From Pseudomonas sp. CCI4.2 (GTDB lineage: Bacteria; Pseudomonadota; Gammaproteobacteria; Pseudomonadales; Pseudomonadaceae), in the NCBI RefSeq assembly GCF_034350045.1, contig NZ_CP133781.1, positions 2,262,001 through 2,326,000 on the forward strand: 64,000 nucleotides of DNA. The letters are read 5' to 3'. The notes below the pieces were generated by a model that worked only from the letters and a program-made list of their open reading frames with translations, ran no database searches and was not told the origin of the DNA. Below are positions 51,331 through 60,957 of this stretch, piece by piece. The position numbers were made by a program, and so were the translations under genes. The first letter of the stretch is position 1, and each line of letters starts with the position of its first letter.

Positions 51331-51966
51331 TTGCTCATGCGCGAAACCCCTGTATTGATTGATGGCCCAGTCGGCCAAATCGAAGCCCTTTACCTCGATA
51401 CCGAGGGCGCTCGCGGTGTGGCGCTGATCTGCCATCCTAACCCGGTGCAGGGCGGGACCATGCTAAATAAGGTCGTATCGACATTGCAGCGAACCGCACG
51501 CGACGCGGGTTTGATCACCTTGCGCTTCAACTATCGCGGAACCGGCGCCAGCGCCGGCACCCATGACATGGCGTCCGGCGAAGTCGATGATGCCCAAGCG
51601 GCGGCGCAGTGGTTGCGCAATAAACACCTCGATTTGCCGATGACGCTGCTGGGCTTCTCGTTTGGCGGCTTTGTCGCAGCCAGCCTCGGTGGGCGTCTGG
51701 AAGCCAAGGGTGAAAAATTGGCGCATTTGTTCATGGTGGCCGCTGCGGTCACGCGCCTGAGCGCCGATCACTCGTTGCCGCAAAACTGTCCGATCACCTT
51801 GATCCAGCCAGAAACCGACGAGGTGATCGATCCGCAGGCCGTCTATGACTGGTCCGATGCCCTCAAGCGCCCCCATGAGCTGCTGAAAGTGGCAGAATGC
51901 GGACACTTTTTTCACGGCAAGCTGACTGACCTCAAAGAGTTGGTCCTGCCACGCCTTTCGAATTGA
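51331..51966 (+). CDS. Small alpha/beta hydrolase
   Basis: 211-residue alpha/beta-hydrolase of the YsxA/dienelactone-hydrolase-like type. The oxyanion HPNPVQGGTMLNKVV, the nucleophile elbow GFSFGGFVAAS and the catalytic His region CGHFFHGKL are present. Physiological substrate unknown. Two starts are possible: TTG 51331, 7 bases after GGAG, and ATG 51337 (MRETPVLIDGP), 13 bases after it. Stands between zapG and trpS as in other pseudomonads. Confidence 0.85.
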   Translation: MLMRETPVLIDGPVGQIEALYLDTEGARGVALICHPNPVQGGTMLNKVVSTLQRTARDAGLITLRFNYRGTGASAGTHDMASGEVDDAQAAAQWLRNKHLDLPMTLLGFSFGGFVAASLGGRLEAKGEKLAHLFMVAAAVTRLSADHSLPQNCPITLIQPETDEVIDPQAVYDWSDALKRPHELLKVAECGHFFHGKLTDLKELVLPRLSN

Positions 51967-52033
51967 TTGCAGCCAGAAGCGCCTGACCCTGTGGGCGCCT
52001 AACCTGCCTTACTCTAATAAGCAGCCACTAGCC

Positions 52034-53377
52034 ATGACCACTCGTATCCTGACCGGTATTACCACTTCCGGTACGCCGCACCTCGGCAACTATGCCGGTG
52101 CCATTCGCCCGGCGATCATCGCCAGCCGCCAGAGCGATGCGGATTCGTTCTACTTCCTGGCTGATTATCACGCCCTGATCAAATGCGACGACCCGCTGCG
52201 CATTCAGCGTTCGCGTCTGGAAATCGCTGCGACTTGGCTGGCTGCCGGCCTTGATGTTGATCGAGTCACGTTTTATCGCCAGTCCGACATCCCGGAAATC
52301 CCTGAGCTGACTTGGCTGTTGACCTGTGTAGCGGCCAAGGGCTTGCTCAACCGCGCGCACGCTTATAAAGCCTCGGTGGACAAAAACGTTGAAGCCGGTG
52401 AAGACCCGGACGCCGGTATCACGATGGGTTTGTACAGCTACCCGGTGCTGATGGCGGCTGACATCCTGATGTTCAACGCGCACAAAGTGCCGGTCGGCCG
52501 TGATCAGATCCAGCACGTGGAAATGGCCCGCGACATTGGTCAGCGTTTCAACCACCTGTTCGGCCAAGGCAAAGAATTTTTTGTCATGCCCGAAGCGTTG
52601 ATTGAAGAAAGCGTCGCCACGCTGCCGGGCCTGGATGGTCGCAAAATGTCGAAAAGCTACGACAACACCATTCCGTTGTTCAGCAATGCCAAAGAGATGA
52701 AAGCCGCGATTTCGCAGATCGTCACCGACTCGCGCGCGCCGGGCGAAGCCAAAGATCCAGACAACTCGCACCTGTTTACCCTCTATCAAGCCTTCGCCAC
52801 CCCGGAGCAAGGCGCTGAGTTCCGTTCTGAGCTATTACAGGGCTTGGGTTGGGGCGAGGCCAAGCAACGTTTGTTCGCGTTGCTTGACGCTGAGCTGGGG
52901 GAGGCCCGCGAGAGTTATCACGGTTTCATGGCGCGTCCCGCCGACCTGGAAGATATTCTGCTCGCCGGTGCGGTAAAAGCCCGCGCCGTCGCGACGCCGT
53001 TCCTCGGCCAATTGCGTGAGGCGGTGGGCCTGCGGTCGTTCCGCAGCGTTGTGCAAAACGCCGACAGCGGGAAGAAAAAAGCCGCCAAAGGCGTGCGGTT
53101 TGTCAGCTTCCGTGAAGACGACGGCAGCTTCCGTTTTCGCCTGCTCGCCGCCGACGGTGAGCAATTGTTACTGTCGCGCACGTTCGCTGATGGCAAAACG
53201 GCGGGTGCGGTCAGCAAGCAATTGCAGCTGGGTGGCGAGCTGGACCTGCGCAGCGAGGATGATCGCTTCACGGTATGGCTCGACGAAGCGTGTGTGGCGG
53301 ACAGCCCTGAGTTTGCCGACAGTTTCGCGCGGGATGCAGCCATCGAAAACCTCAAGCGCGCGTTAGCCCCGCAATAG
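52034..53377 (+). CDS. trpS: Tryptophan-tRNA ligase with C-terminal extension
   Basis: Class I synthetase charging tRNA(Trp). The HIGH-equivalent is SGTPHLGNYAGA and KMSKS is at about residues 204-208. At 447 residues it is over 100 longer than the E. coli enzyme. The catalytic and anticodon parts end near residue 335, then comes an extra domain in which RFVSFREDDGSFRFRLLAAD and GEQLLLSRTFADGKTAG look like a DUF1508/YegP-type repeat. Long TrpS is known in pseudomonads; the role of the tail is not known to me. Confidence 0.95.
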   Translation: MTTRILTGITTSGTPHLGNYAGAIRPAIIASRQSDADSFYFLADYHALIKCDDPLRIQRSRLEIAATWLAAGLDVDRVTFYRQSDIPEIPELTWLLTCVAAKGLLNRAHAYKASVDKNVEAGEDPDAGITMGLYSYPVLMAADILMFNAHKVPVGRDQIQHVEMARDIGQRFNHLFGQGKEFFVMPEALIEESVATLPGLDGRKMSKSYDNTIPLFSNAKEMKAAISQIVTDSRAPGEAKDPDNSHLFTLYQAFATPEQGAEFRSELLQGLGWGEAKQRLFALLDAELGEARESYHGFMARPADLEDILLAGAVKARAVATPFLGQLREAVGLRSFRSVVQNADSGKKKAAKGVRFVSFREDDGSFRFRLLAADGEQLLLSRTFADGKTAGAVSKQLQLGGELDLRSEDDRFTVWLDEACVADSPEFADSFARDAAIENLKRALAPQ

Positions 53378-53444
53378 GTCTGATTGCCATTTCCAAGGGC
53401 CGTCGCTACAGTGGCGGCCCGTTTTTGTCGCCTTGTTAACGAAT

Positions 53445-54539
53445 ATGACTCCCCTAGAACGATATCAAGCTGATCTGAAGCGCCCCGACTTCTTCCATGA
53501 TGCCGCGCAGGAAACTGCTGTGCGCCATCTGCAACGCCTGTACGACGACCTGGTCGCTGCGCAGCACAGCAAGCCGGGTCTGCTCGGCAAGCTGTTCGGC
53601 AAGAAGCCCCAGGCGCCCGTCAAAGGTTTGTATTTTTGGGGTGGCGTTGGCCGTGGCAAGACGTACCTGGTCGACACCTTCTTCGAAGCCTTGCCGTTCA
53701 AAGAAAAAGTCCGAACTCACTTCCACCGCTTTATGAAGCGTGTGCACGAAGAAATGAGGACGCTCAATGGCGAGAAAAACCCGCTGATCATTATCGCCAA
53801 GCGCTTTTCCGATGAGGCGCGGGTGATTTGTTTCGATGAGTTTTTCGTTTCGGACATCACCGACGCCATGATCCTTGGCACCCTGATGGAAGAATTGTTC
53901 AAAAACGGCGTGACCCTGGTCGCGACGTCGAACATTGTCCCGGACGGTTTGTATAAAGATGGTCTGCAGCGTGCGCGTTTTCTGCCGGCCATTGCGTTGA
54001 TCAAAGTCAACACCGACATCGTCAACGTCGACAGTGGCGTGGACTATCGCTTGCGTCACCTTGAGCAGGCTGAGCTGTTTCACTTCCCGCTGAACGACGC
54101 CGCCGAAGAAAGTCTGCGCAAAAGCTTCAAGGCCCTGACCCCAGAGTGCACTCAGGCGACTAAAAACGATGTGCTGATGATCGAGAACCGCGAAATCCGG
54201 GCGATGCTCACTTGTGATGACGTGGCCTGGTTTGATTTTCGTGAATTGTGCGACGGCCCGCGCAGCCAGAACGACTACATCGAACTCGGCAAGATCTTCC
54301 ACGCGGTGTTGATCAGCGGTGTTGAGCAGATGAGCGTCAAAACCGACGACATCGCCCGACGCTTCATTAATATGGTCGACGAATTTTACGATCGCAACGT
54401 CAAGCTGATCATCTCGGCTGAAGTTGAGCTCAAGGATTTGTACACCGGCGGTCGTCTGAACTTTGAGTTCCAGCGCACGTTGAGCCGACTGCTGGAAATG
54501 CAATCCCACGAATTCCTGTCGCGGCCACATAAGCCCTAG
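53445..54539 (+). CDS. zapE: Cell division ATPase ZapE (AFG1 family)
   Basis: AAA-type ATPase (364 residues) that associates with the Z ring under stress. Walker A GGVGRGKTYLVD has Lys72; Walker B is VICFDEFFVSDI. ATG 53445 (MTPLERYQADLKRPDFFHD) is the conserved start; the TTG at 53433 is not needed. A long open frame on the opposite strand (53454-54572) is a shadow. Confidence 0.95.
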   Translation: MTPLERYQADLKRPDFFHDAAQETAVRHLQRLYDDLVAAQHSKPGLLGKLFGKKPQAPVKGLYFWGGVGRGKTYLVDTFFEALPFKEKVRTHFHRFMKRVHEEMRTLNGEKNPLIIIAKRFSDEARVICFDEFFVSDITDAMILGTLMEELFKNGVTLVATSNIVPDGLYKDGLQRARFLPAIALIKVNTDIVNVDSGVDYRLRHLEQAELFHFPLNDAAEESLRKSFKALTPECTQATKNDVLMIENREIRAMLTCDDVAWFDFRELCDGPRSQNDYIELGKIFHAVLISGVEQMSVKTDDIARRFINMVDEFYDRNVKLIISAEVELKDLYTGGRLNFEFQRTLSRLLEMQSHEFLSRPHKP

Positions 54540-54544
54540 GGGCA

Positions 54545-54613
54545 GTTGCGAGCTGCAAGCTTCAAGCTGCAAGAAGGGTGAAACTGATTCGCTTGTAGCT
54601 TGTAGCTCGCAAC
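54545..54613. repeat. Imperfect palindrome of the AGCTTGTAGCTTG type
   Basis: GTTGCGAGCTGCAAGCTTCA (54545 on) pairs imperfectly with CTTGTAGCTTGTAGCTCGCA (54592-54611). It is a third class of palindromic repeat in this window and lies in the convergent gap between zapE and the regulator gene. It may serve as a terminator-like structure, though it lacks a T run. Confidence 0.65.
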
Positions 54614-54625
54614 GTGCAGATGCTC

Positions 54626-55621
54626 TCAGGCTTCCTGCTGAAACTGCTGGCGGTACTGGTTGGGTGACAATTCCGTGTGCTGGCGAAACAGGCGCGCGAA
54701 GAAGCTGGCGTCGTCGTATCCGACCTCATAGCTTATCGTCTTGATGCTTTTGCGCGTTCCGGACAGCAAGCCTTTGGCCGTTTCGATGCGCATTCTTTGC
54801 AAATAATGCAGCGGCTTGTCGCCGGTGGCCGTCTGGAAGCGGCGCATGAAGTTACGGATGCTCATGCTGTGCTCGCGCGCTACGTCTTCGAAACGAAACT
54901 TGTCGGCAAAATGCTCTTCGAGCCATTGCTGAATTTGCAGGATACTCACGTCTTGGTGCAGTTTCTGCCCACCAAATCCCATCCGCCCCGGCACGTAGCT
55001 GCGCTGTACTTCGTAAAGAATGTCACGCGCCACGGCTTGGGCAACGTTGGCCCCGCAGAAACGTTCGATCAGGTAGATGTAGAGATCGCAGGCTGAGGTC
55101 GTGCCGCCAGCGCAATACAGGTTGTCGGCGTCGGTCAGGTGTTTTTCTGGATTGAGCAGCACCTTTGGAAAACGCTGCGCAAACTCGGTAAAAGCGCGCC
55201 AATAGGTGGTCGCCTCCTTGCCGTCCAGCAAGCCAGCTTGTGCCAGCCAGAACACCCCGCTGGCCTCGCCACACAGCACGGCGCCCTTGGCGTGTTGTTC
55301 GCGTAGCCATGGCAAAACCTGGGGGTATCGCTGGCACAGCGCATCGAAATCATCCCAAAACGCCGGCAGGATAATCACATCGCTCTGTTCCAGGCCGCCC
55401 TCTACGGGCAGCATGACTTCGCTGAAGCTGCGTACCGAAAGTCCGTCAGGGCTAACGATTCGAGTCTCGAAAGTGGTCTTCAGGCCTTGGCCGAGCTGTT
55501 TTCCATAGCGCAGGCTGGCCAGGTGGAAGAAGTCTTTGGCTTGCATCAGGGTCGAGGCGAATACCCCATCAATGGCCAGGATGCTGACGCGCCGCAACGG
55601 CGCGGAGTGCTGGGTAGACAT
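54626..55621 (-). CDS. GlxA-family AraC-type transcriptional regulator
   Basis: 331 residues: an N-terminal DJ-1/PfpI-like domain (about 10-195, with GEASGVFWLAQAGLLDG) joined to a C-terminal AraC/XylS double helix-turn-helix (about 225-325; NFMRRFQTATGDKPLHYL and VGYDDASFFARLFRQHT). Such regulators sense small metabolites. It is divergent from the acyl-CoA dehydrogenase gene, so control of that gene is a reasonable guess only. Confidence 0.9.
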   Translation of the reverse strand: MSTQHSAPLRRVSILAIDGVFASTLMQAKDFFHLASLRYGKQLGQGLKTTFETRIVSPDGLSVRSFSEVMLPVEGGLEQSDVIILPAFWDDFDALCQRYPQVLPWLREQHAKGAVLCGEASGVFWLAQAGLLDGKEATTYWRAFTEFAQRFPKVLLNPEKHLTDADNLYCAGGTTSACDLYIYLIERFCGANVAQAVARDILYEVQRSYVPGRMGFGGQKLHQDVSILQIQQWLEEHFADKFRFEDVAREHSMSIRNFMRRFQTATGDKPLHYLQRMRIETAKGLLSGTRKSIKTISYEVGYDDASFFARLFRQHTELSPNQYRQQFQQEA

Positions 55622-55762
55622 AATTCTTTTTCTTATATGGGAAAGTGGTCAAGCGACGGCTGGATCGTCTTATTTTTTGTCGTATGTGTCCAGTGTCCTC
55701 GCGCGGGTCATCGGCTTAGGCTCTCAAGACAACCCAGCCCTTCACCCTCTTGCAGGTGCAGC

Positions 55763-56899
55763 ATGATCCCTAGAACCCTGTTCAGCTCCGAACACGAACT
55801 CTTTCGCAGCAGCGTGCGTAAATTTCTTGAGCAGGAGGCGCAGCCGTTTCATGCGCAGTGGGAAAAACAGGGTTATATCGATCGCGCCTTATGGAACAAG
55901 GCGGGAGAGCAGGGGATGTTGTGTTCGCATTTGCCCGAAGAATACGGCGGCATGGCGGCAGACTTTCTCTATAGCACCGTGGTGATCGAAGAAATCGGTC
56001 GGCTGGGCCTGACGGGGATCGGTTTTTCTTTGCATTCAGATATCGTCGCGCCGTACATCCTGCATTACGGCAGCGAAGCCCTGAAGCTCAAGTACCTGCC
56101 GAAATTGGTTTCGGGAGAAATGGTGACCGCCATTGCGATGACCGAGCCAGGTGCGGGTTCCGATCTGCAAGGCGTGAAAACCACGGCTGTGTTAGGCGGC
56201 GATGAGTACGTGATCAACGGCTCCAAGACGTTTATTACCAACGGCTTTCTGGCTGATTTGGTGATCGTCGTTGCCAAGACGGACCCTAAGGCCGGGGCCA
56301 AAGGCACCAGTTTGTTTCTAGTAGAGGCCAGCTCGCAGGGGTTTGCCAAAGGTAAGCGCCTGGAAAAGGTCGGGATGAAAGCCCAGGACACCTCCGAGCT
56401 GTTCTTTCAGGACGTGCGTGTGCCCAAGGACAATCTGTTGGGTCAGGCCGGCATGGGTTTCGCCTATCTGATGCAGGAGCTGCCTCAAGAGCGATTGACG
56501 GTTGCAGTCGGGGCGTTGGCGTCTGCCGAAGCAGCCTTGCAATGGACGCTGGACTACACCCGGGAACGCAAAGCGTTCGGAAAGGCTATCGCGGAATTCC
56601 AAAACACTCGGTTCAAGCTCGCTGAAATCGCGACTGAAGTGCAGATTGGTCGGGTATTTGTTGATCGCTGTCTTGAGCTGCACCTAGAGGGCAAGCTGGA
56701 CGTGCCCACCGCGGCGATGGCGAAATACTGGTGCACAGACTTGCAATGCAAAGTGCTCGACGAGTGTGTGCAGTTGCATGGCGGCTACGGTTTTATGTGG
56801 GAATACCCCATCGCCCGGGCTTGGGCGGATGCTCGGGTGCAGAGGATTTATGCGGGAACCAATGAAATCATGAAGGAAATTATTGCCCGGACCTTGTGA
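55763..56899 (+). CDS. Acyl-CoA dehydrogenase
   Basis: FAD flavoenzyme of 378 residues that desaturates acyl-CoA thioesters at alpha-beta. Both family signatures are present: AMTEPGAGSDLQG and the C-terminal QLHGGYGFMWEYPIARAW, whose region supplies flavin contacts, and the catalytic Glu equivalent falls near IYAGTNEIMKEI. Chain-length specificity cannot be read. I chose ATG 55763 (MIPRTLFSSEHELFR); the frame is open back to 55487 but overlaps the divergent regulator. Confidence 0.92.
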   Translation: MIPRTLFSSEHELFRSSVRKFLEQEAQPFHAQWEKQGYIDRALWNKAGEQGMLCSHLPEEYGGMAADFLYSTVVIEEIGRLGLTGIGFSLHSDIVAPYILHYGSEALKLKYLPKLVSGEMVTAIAMTEPGAGSDLQGVKTTAVLGGDEYVINGSKTFITNGFLADLVIVVAKTDPKAGAKGTSLFLVEASSQGFAKGKRLEKVGMKAQDTSELFFQDVRVPKDNLLGQAGMGFAYLMQELPQERLTVAVGALASAEAALQWTLDYTRERKAFGKAIAEFQNTRFKLAEIATEVQIGRVFVDRCLELHLEGKLDVPTAAMAKYWCTDLQCKVLDECVQLHGGYGFMWEYPIARAWADARVQRIYAGTNEIMKEIIARTL

Positions 56900-57230
56900 G
56901 TGAGCTTAAGCAGGCAGAGAAGGCAAAACGGGATGAGCCTGAAATCGTCGGGTTTTGGCGACGAAAGCTGCATGTCATCCCTTTCTGCCCCTGAATTCAG
57001 GGTGAATTGCAAAAGCTGCTTGAGATTTTTTTCGAAATCTGCATAATTCCGCAGCTCTTTGCAGTGGAAGTGATGCGCCGTCTGCCGAAGAATCTTGCCG
57101 TATAACGGACGCGCCGACCCGAGCCCCCGACAGCGTCTGTTCCCGGCTGCCTTTGACCTTGTCAAAGTACGCACTATTCAGTAAGATCCGCCGTCTAATT
57201 TATCAGGGCGGCCCCTGAGGCTATTAAAGA
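56900..57230. other. Intergenic leader of rplM-rpsI
   Basis: 331 bp without a gene. A small hairpin (CGTCGGGTTTTGGCGACG, about 56947) follows the dehydrogenase gene but has no T run. The rplM promoter is near its right end; the transcribed leader would be short (about 35-40 bases), so I do not claim an L13 leader structure. Confidence 0.6.
57159..57187 (+). promoter_or_regulatory. Candidate sigma-70 promoter for rplM-rpsI
   Basis: TTGTCA (57159-57164) and TAAGAT (57182-57187) with a 17-bp spacer, 43 bp before the rplM ATG. The -35 box matches five of six consensus bases and the -10 box four of six. Confidence 0.5.
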
Positions 57231-57659
57231 ATGAAAACTTTTACTGCTAAACCGGAAACAGTTACGCGCGACTGGTTCGTCGTCGACGCTGCTGGTCAGA
57301 CACTGGGTCGTCTGGCGACCGAGATCGCGAGCCGTCTTCGTGGCAAGCACAAACCGGAATACACTCCGCACGTCGATACAGGCGATTACATCGTCGTTAT
57401 CAACGCTGAGCAAATCCGCGTTACCGGTGCTAAAACCACCGACAAGATCTACTACTCTCACTCTGGTTTTCCGGGCGGGATCAAGTCGATCAACTTTGAA
57501 AAGCTGATCGCTAAAGCCCCAGAGCGCGTGATCGAGACCGCGGTTAAAGGCATGCTGCCTAAGAACCCGCTGGGTCGCGACATGTATCGTAAGCTGAAAG
57601 TCTATGCGGGCGCTGTACACCCTCATACTGCTCAGCAGCCCCAAGAACTGAAGTTTTAA
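57231..57659 (+). CDS. rplM: 50S ribosomal protein L13
   Basis: 142-residue L13, an early-assembly 23S rRNA-binding protein. Conserved segments [19 protein letters not shown] and [20 protein letters not shown] are present. Co-transcribed with rpsI 14 bp downstream, the near-universal pairing. Confidence 0.98.
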   Translation: MKTFTAKPETVTRDWFVVDAAGQTLGRLATEIASRLRGKHKPEYTPHVDTGDYIVVINAEQIRVTGAKTTDKIYYSHSGFPGGIKSINFEKLIAKAPERVIETAVKGMLPKNPLGRDMYRKLKVYAGAVHPHTAQQPQELKF

Positions 57660-57673
57660 CGGAATAGTTCATT

Positions 57674-58066
57674 ATGTCGGCGACTCAAAATTACGGCACT
57701 GGCCGTCGCAAGACCGCAACTGCACGCGTTTTCCTGCGTCCAGGTACCGGCAACATCTCTATCAACAACCGTACTCTTGACGGTTTCTTCGGTCGCGAAA
57801 CTGCCCGCATGGTAGTTCGTCAGCCGCTGGAATTGACTCAGACTACCGAGAAATTCGACATCTACGTCACTGTTATCGGTGGCGGCACAAGTGGTCAAGC
57901 TGGCGCAATCCGCCACGGTATCACTCGCGCTCTGATGCAGTATGACGAAACCCTGCGTGGCGCTCTGCGCAAAGCTGGCTTCGTTACTCGCGATGCTCGT
58001 GAAGTAGAGCGTAAGAAAGTCGGTCTGCGTAAAGCGCGTAAGCGTCCGCAGTACTCGAAGCGTTAA
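57674..58066 (+). CDS. rpsI: 30S ribosomal protein S9
   Basis: 130-residue S9; its basic C-terminal tail [12 protein letters not shown] reaches the P-site tRNA. The N-terminal [15 protein letters not shown] is conserved. A strong terminator follows. Confidence 0.98.
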   Translation: MSATQNYGTGRRKTATARVFLRPGTGNISINNRTLDGFFGRETARMVVRQPLELTQTTEKFDIYVTVIGGGTSGQAGAIRHGITRALMQYDETLRGALRKAGFVTRDAREVERKKVGLRKARKRPQYSKR

Positions 58067-58085
58067 TTCGCTGCTACTTTCTAAG

Positions 58086-58119
58086 CGCCCAGTTCCTTTT
58101 AGGAGCTGGGCGTTTTTTT
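58086..58119 (+). terminator. Rho-independent terminator after rpsI
   Basis: Stem CGCCCAGTTCC/GGAGCTGGGCG (imperfect, about 10 bp) with a TTTTA loop and seven T, 20 bp after the rpsI stop. Confidence 0.93.
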
Positions 58120-58321
58120 ATGGGCGAAGGATTTCGGTGTGACAACGTGCCACATGCCTGGGCGCCGCGTGTTATAAGGCTTGAGACCATTGGGCTATGG
58201 TAATTACCTTGTCAATTGAGGGGCTTTTCTTTACCATCCGGCAGGATTTTTACACCGTTCCAGATATTTATTAAGTAGACGCCTGATCAAACAGGCCATA
58301 GAGCTGATGGGAGAGGACGGA

Positions 58322-58918
58322 ATGAGCAATGACGGCGTGAATGCAGGCCGGCGTCGCTTCCTCGTAGCAGCCACATCCGTGGTTGGTGCTGCAGGAGCGG
58401 TGGGGGCGGCGGTCCCGTTCGTGGGGTCATGGTTTCCCAGTGCCAAGGCGAAAGCCGCAGGTGCACCGGTAAAGGTGAATATCAGCAAGGTCGAACCAGG
58501 ACAGCAAATGATTGCCGAGTGGCGTGGTCAGCCGGTATTCATCGTCCGTCGTACCGCAGAGATTTTAGGGAACCTGAAAAAGATCGAGGGGCAACTTTCC
58601 GATCCGACTTCAAAGAACTCCTCGCAACCGACATACGTCGACCCGGAACTACGTTCGATCAAACCAGAGATTCTGCTGCTGGTCGGTATCTGTACGCATT
58701 TGGGATGTTCGCCGACGTTCCGTCCCGAAGTAGCCCCCGCAGATCTCGGCAAAGACTGGGTAGGTGGTTATTTCTGCCCTTGCCACGGTTCGCACTACGA
58801 TCTGGCCGGGCGTGTTTACAAGTCTCAACCGGCACCCTTGAATCTACCTGTGCCGCCGCATTCCTATGAGTCGGACAGCATCATCGTCATCGGCGTCGAT
58901 CAGGAGAAAGCGTCATGA
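58322..58918 (+). CDS. petA: Ubiquinol-cytochrome c reductase, Rieske iron-sulfur subunit
   Basis: 198-residue subunit of the bc1 complex. The N-terminus has a twin-arginine-like motif GRRRFLVAAT and a membrane helix; the 2Fe-2S ligands are in CTHLGCSP and CPCHGS. ATG 58322 (MSNDGVNAGRRRF) follows GAGGACGGA; an in-frame start at 58307 is less likely. Overlaps petB by four bases. Confidence 0.97.
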   Translation: MSNDGVNAGRRRFLVAATSVVGAAGAVGAAVPFVGSWFPSAKAKAAGAPVKVNISKVEPGQQMIAEWRGQPVFIVRRTAEILGNLKKIEGQLSDPTSKNSSQPTYVDPELRSIKPEILLLVGICTHLGCSPTFRPEVAPADLGKDWVGGYFCPCHGSHYDLAGRVYKSQPAPLNLPVPPHSYESDSIIVIGVDQEKAS

Positions 58919-60126
58919 GTAAGTTCATGGACTGGGTGGATGCGCGCTTCCCTGCCACAAAAATGTGGGAAGACCATCTCAGCAAGTATTACGCACCAAA
59001 AAACTTCAACTTCTTCTACTTCTTCGGCTCGCTGGCATTGCTGGTGCTGGTCAATCAGATCGTTACTGGTGTCTGGCTGACCATGAGCTACACGCCGTCG
59101 GCTGAAGAAGCGTTTGCTTCCGTCGAATACATCATGCGTGACGTGGAATATGGCTCGATCCTGCGCCTGCTTCACTCAACGGGCGCCTCTGCGTTCTTCA
59201 TTGTGGTTTATCTGCACATGTTCCGTGGGCTGCTATACGGTTCGTATCAGAAGCCGCGTGAGCTGGTCTGGTTGTTCGGGATGCTGATCTACTTGGCGCT
59301 GATGGCTGAAGCATTCATGGGGTATCTGCTGCCTTGGGGCCAGATGTCCTATTGGGGGGCCCAGGTGATCATCTCGCTGTTCGGTGCGATTCCTGTCATC
59401 GGTGGTGACCTGACTCAATGGATTCGTGGTGACTACCTGATTTCAGGTATTACCCTGAACCGCTTCTTTGCATTGCACGTCGTGGCGTTGCCGATCGTTA
59501 TCCTGGGTCTGGTGGTGTTGCACGTTCTGGCGCTGCACGAAGTGGGCTCCAACAACCCCGACGGCGTTGACATCAAGAAACACAAAGACGAAAACGGCAT
59601 ACCGTTGGACGGCATCCCCTTCCATCCGTATTACACCGTGAAAGACATCGTCGGCGTTGTGGTGTTCCTGTTCGTCTTTTGCTCGATCGTATTTTTCTTC
59701 CCAGAAATGGGCGGTTATTTCCTCGAGAAGCCTAACTTCGAAGTAGCGAACGCGTTCAAGACCCCTGAGCACATTGCTCCGGTTTGGTACTTCACGCCGT
59801 TCTACGCGATCCTGCGTGCGATCCCGGACAAGCTCATGGGTGTTATCGCCATGGGTGCTGCGATTGCCGTCCTGTTCGTGTTGCCGTGGCTTGATCGTAG
59901 TCCGGTCAAATCTATGCGTTATAAGGGTTGGCTGAGCAAGATCTGGTTGGTGGTGTTCTGCGTGGCGTTCGTGATTCTGGGTGTGCTGGGCGTTTTGCCG
60001 CCAACCCCTGAGCGCACGATTCTGTCGCAGGTCTGTACGTTTCTGTACTTTGCCTACTTCATTCTGATGCCGTTCTATACCCGGCTCGAGAAGACCAAAC
60101 CGGTTCCAGAAAGGGTGACTGGCTGA
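58915..60126 (+). CDS. petB: Ubiquinol-cytochrome c reductase, cytochrome b
   Basis: 403-residue membrane subunit with about eight helices and two haems. Haem-ligand His pairs lie in the helices around RLLHSTGASAFFIVVYLHMF and FFALHVVALPIVILGLVVLH; the Qo motif is seen as PEMGGYF-adjacent PEHIAPVWYF. It is a full-length b, with no split subunit IV. Coupled to both neighbours. Confidence 0.97.
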   Translation: MSKFMDWVDARFPATKMWEDHLSKYYAPKNFNFFYFFGSLALLVLVNQIVTGVWLTMSYTPSAEEAFASVEYIMRDVEYGSILRLLHSTGASAFFIVVYLHMFRGLLYGSYQKPRELVWLFGMLIYLALMAEAFMGYLLPWGQMSYWGAQVIISLFGAIPVIGGDLTQWIRGDYLISGITLNRFFALHVVALPIVILGLVVLHVLALHEVGSNNPDGVDIKKHKDENGIPLDGIPFHPYYTVKDIVGVVVFLFVFCSIVFFFPEMGGYFLEKPNFEVANAFKTPEHIAPVWYFTPFYAILRAIPDKLMGVIAMGAAIAVLFVLPWLDRSPVKSMRYKGWLSKIWLVVFCVAFVILGVLGVLPPTPERTILSQVCTFLYFAYFILMPFYTRLEKTKPVPERVTG

Positions 60127-60905
60127 TGAAAAAGCTATTTGCTGTACTGATTTTTGCTCTCCTGCCCGTTTTGTCTTATGCGGCAGAGCACGGCCCTGAG
60201 TTGGAACATGTTGATATCGACGTGTCTGATAAGGCGGCCATGCAAGACGGTGCTCGTACGTTTGCGAACTACTGCATGGGTTGCCATAGCGCCAAGTTTC
60301 AACGCTATGAGCGTGTGGCTGACGATCTGGGTATCCCCCACGATCTGATGCTGGACAAGCTGATTTTCACGGGCGCCAAGATTGGCGACCATATGACTAT
60401 CGGCATGCAGCCTGCTGACGCTAAAGCCTGGTTCGGGGCGGCTCCGCCCGATCTGACCCTGGTAGCTCGTGTTCGCGGTACTGACTGGCTCTACGGTTAT
60501 CTGCGCTCGTTCTATGAAGATCCTGCACGTCCATGGGGCGTGAACAACAAGGTTTTCCCGAACGTTGGTATGCCTAACGTACTGGCGGGCCTTCAAGGTC
60601 GTCAGGTCATTGGCTGCAAGCAGATCCAAATGGTTGAAGATGGCAAGAAGCAATTTGACCCCCTGACCGGCTCTCCATTGACCCACGAAGCATGCGATCA
60701 ATTGACCGTATTGCCGAAAACCGGGTCGTTAAATGAAGAACAGTTCGATGAGAAGGTCAAAAATCTTGTAACCTTCCTCGCTTACTCGGCGAATCCGGTG
60801 AAGCTGCAACATCAGCGCATCGGGACCTATGTATTGCTTTACCTGGCCTTCTTCTTCGTCTTCGCGTATTTACTCAAACGCGAATATTGGAAAGACGTCC
60901 ACTGA
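60126..60905 (+). CDS. petC: Ubiquinol-cytochrome c reductase, cytochrome c1
   Basis: 259-residue periplasmic cytochrome anchored by a C-terminal helix (VLLYLAFFFVFAYLL). A signal peptide precedes the mature part; haem c is bound at CMGCHSAKF and the Met ligand is probably in the later GMPNVL region. The ATG begins in the petB stop (TGATG-type junction). Confidence 0.97.
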   Translation: MKKLFAVLIFALLPVLSYAAEHGPELEHVDIDVSDKAAMQDGARTFANYCMGCHSAKFQRYERVADDLGIPHDLMLDKLIFTGAKIGDHMTIGMQPADAKAWFGAAPPDLTLVARVRGTDWLYGYLRSFYEDPARPWGVNNKVFPNVGMPNVLAGLQGRQVIGCKQIQMVEDGKKQFDPLTGSPLTHEACDQLTVLPKTGSLNEEQFDEKVKNLVTFLAYSANPVKLQHQRIGTYVLLYLAFFFVFAYLLKREYWKDVH

Positions 60906-60957
60906 TATCATGCTGTAACCCCTGCTGTTAACGAGCCGCGCCCTAGGGTGCCTCTCT

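Noticed and set aside
53454..54572. 372-codon open frame antisense to zapE
   Set aside because: ZapE is certain on the plus strand; the antisense product has no recognisable motifs.
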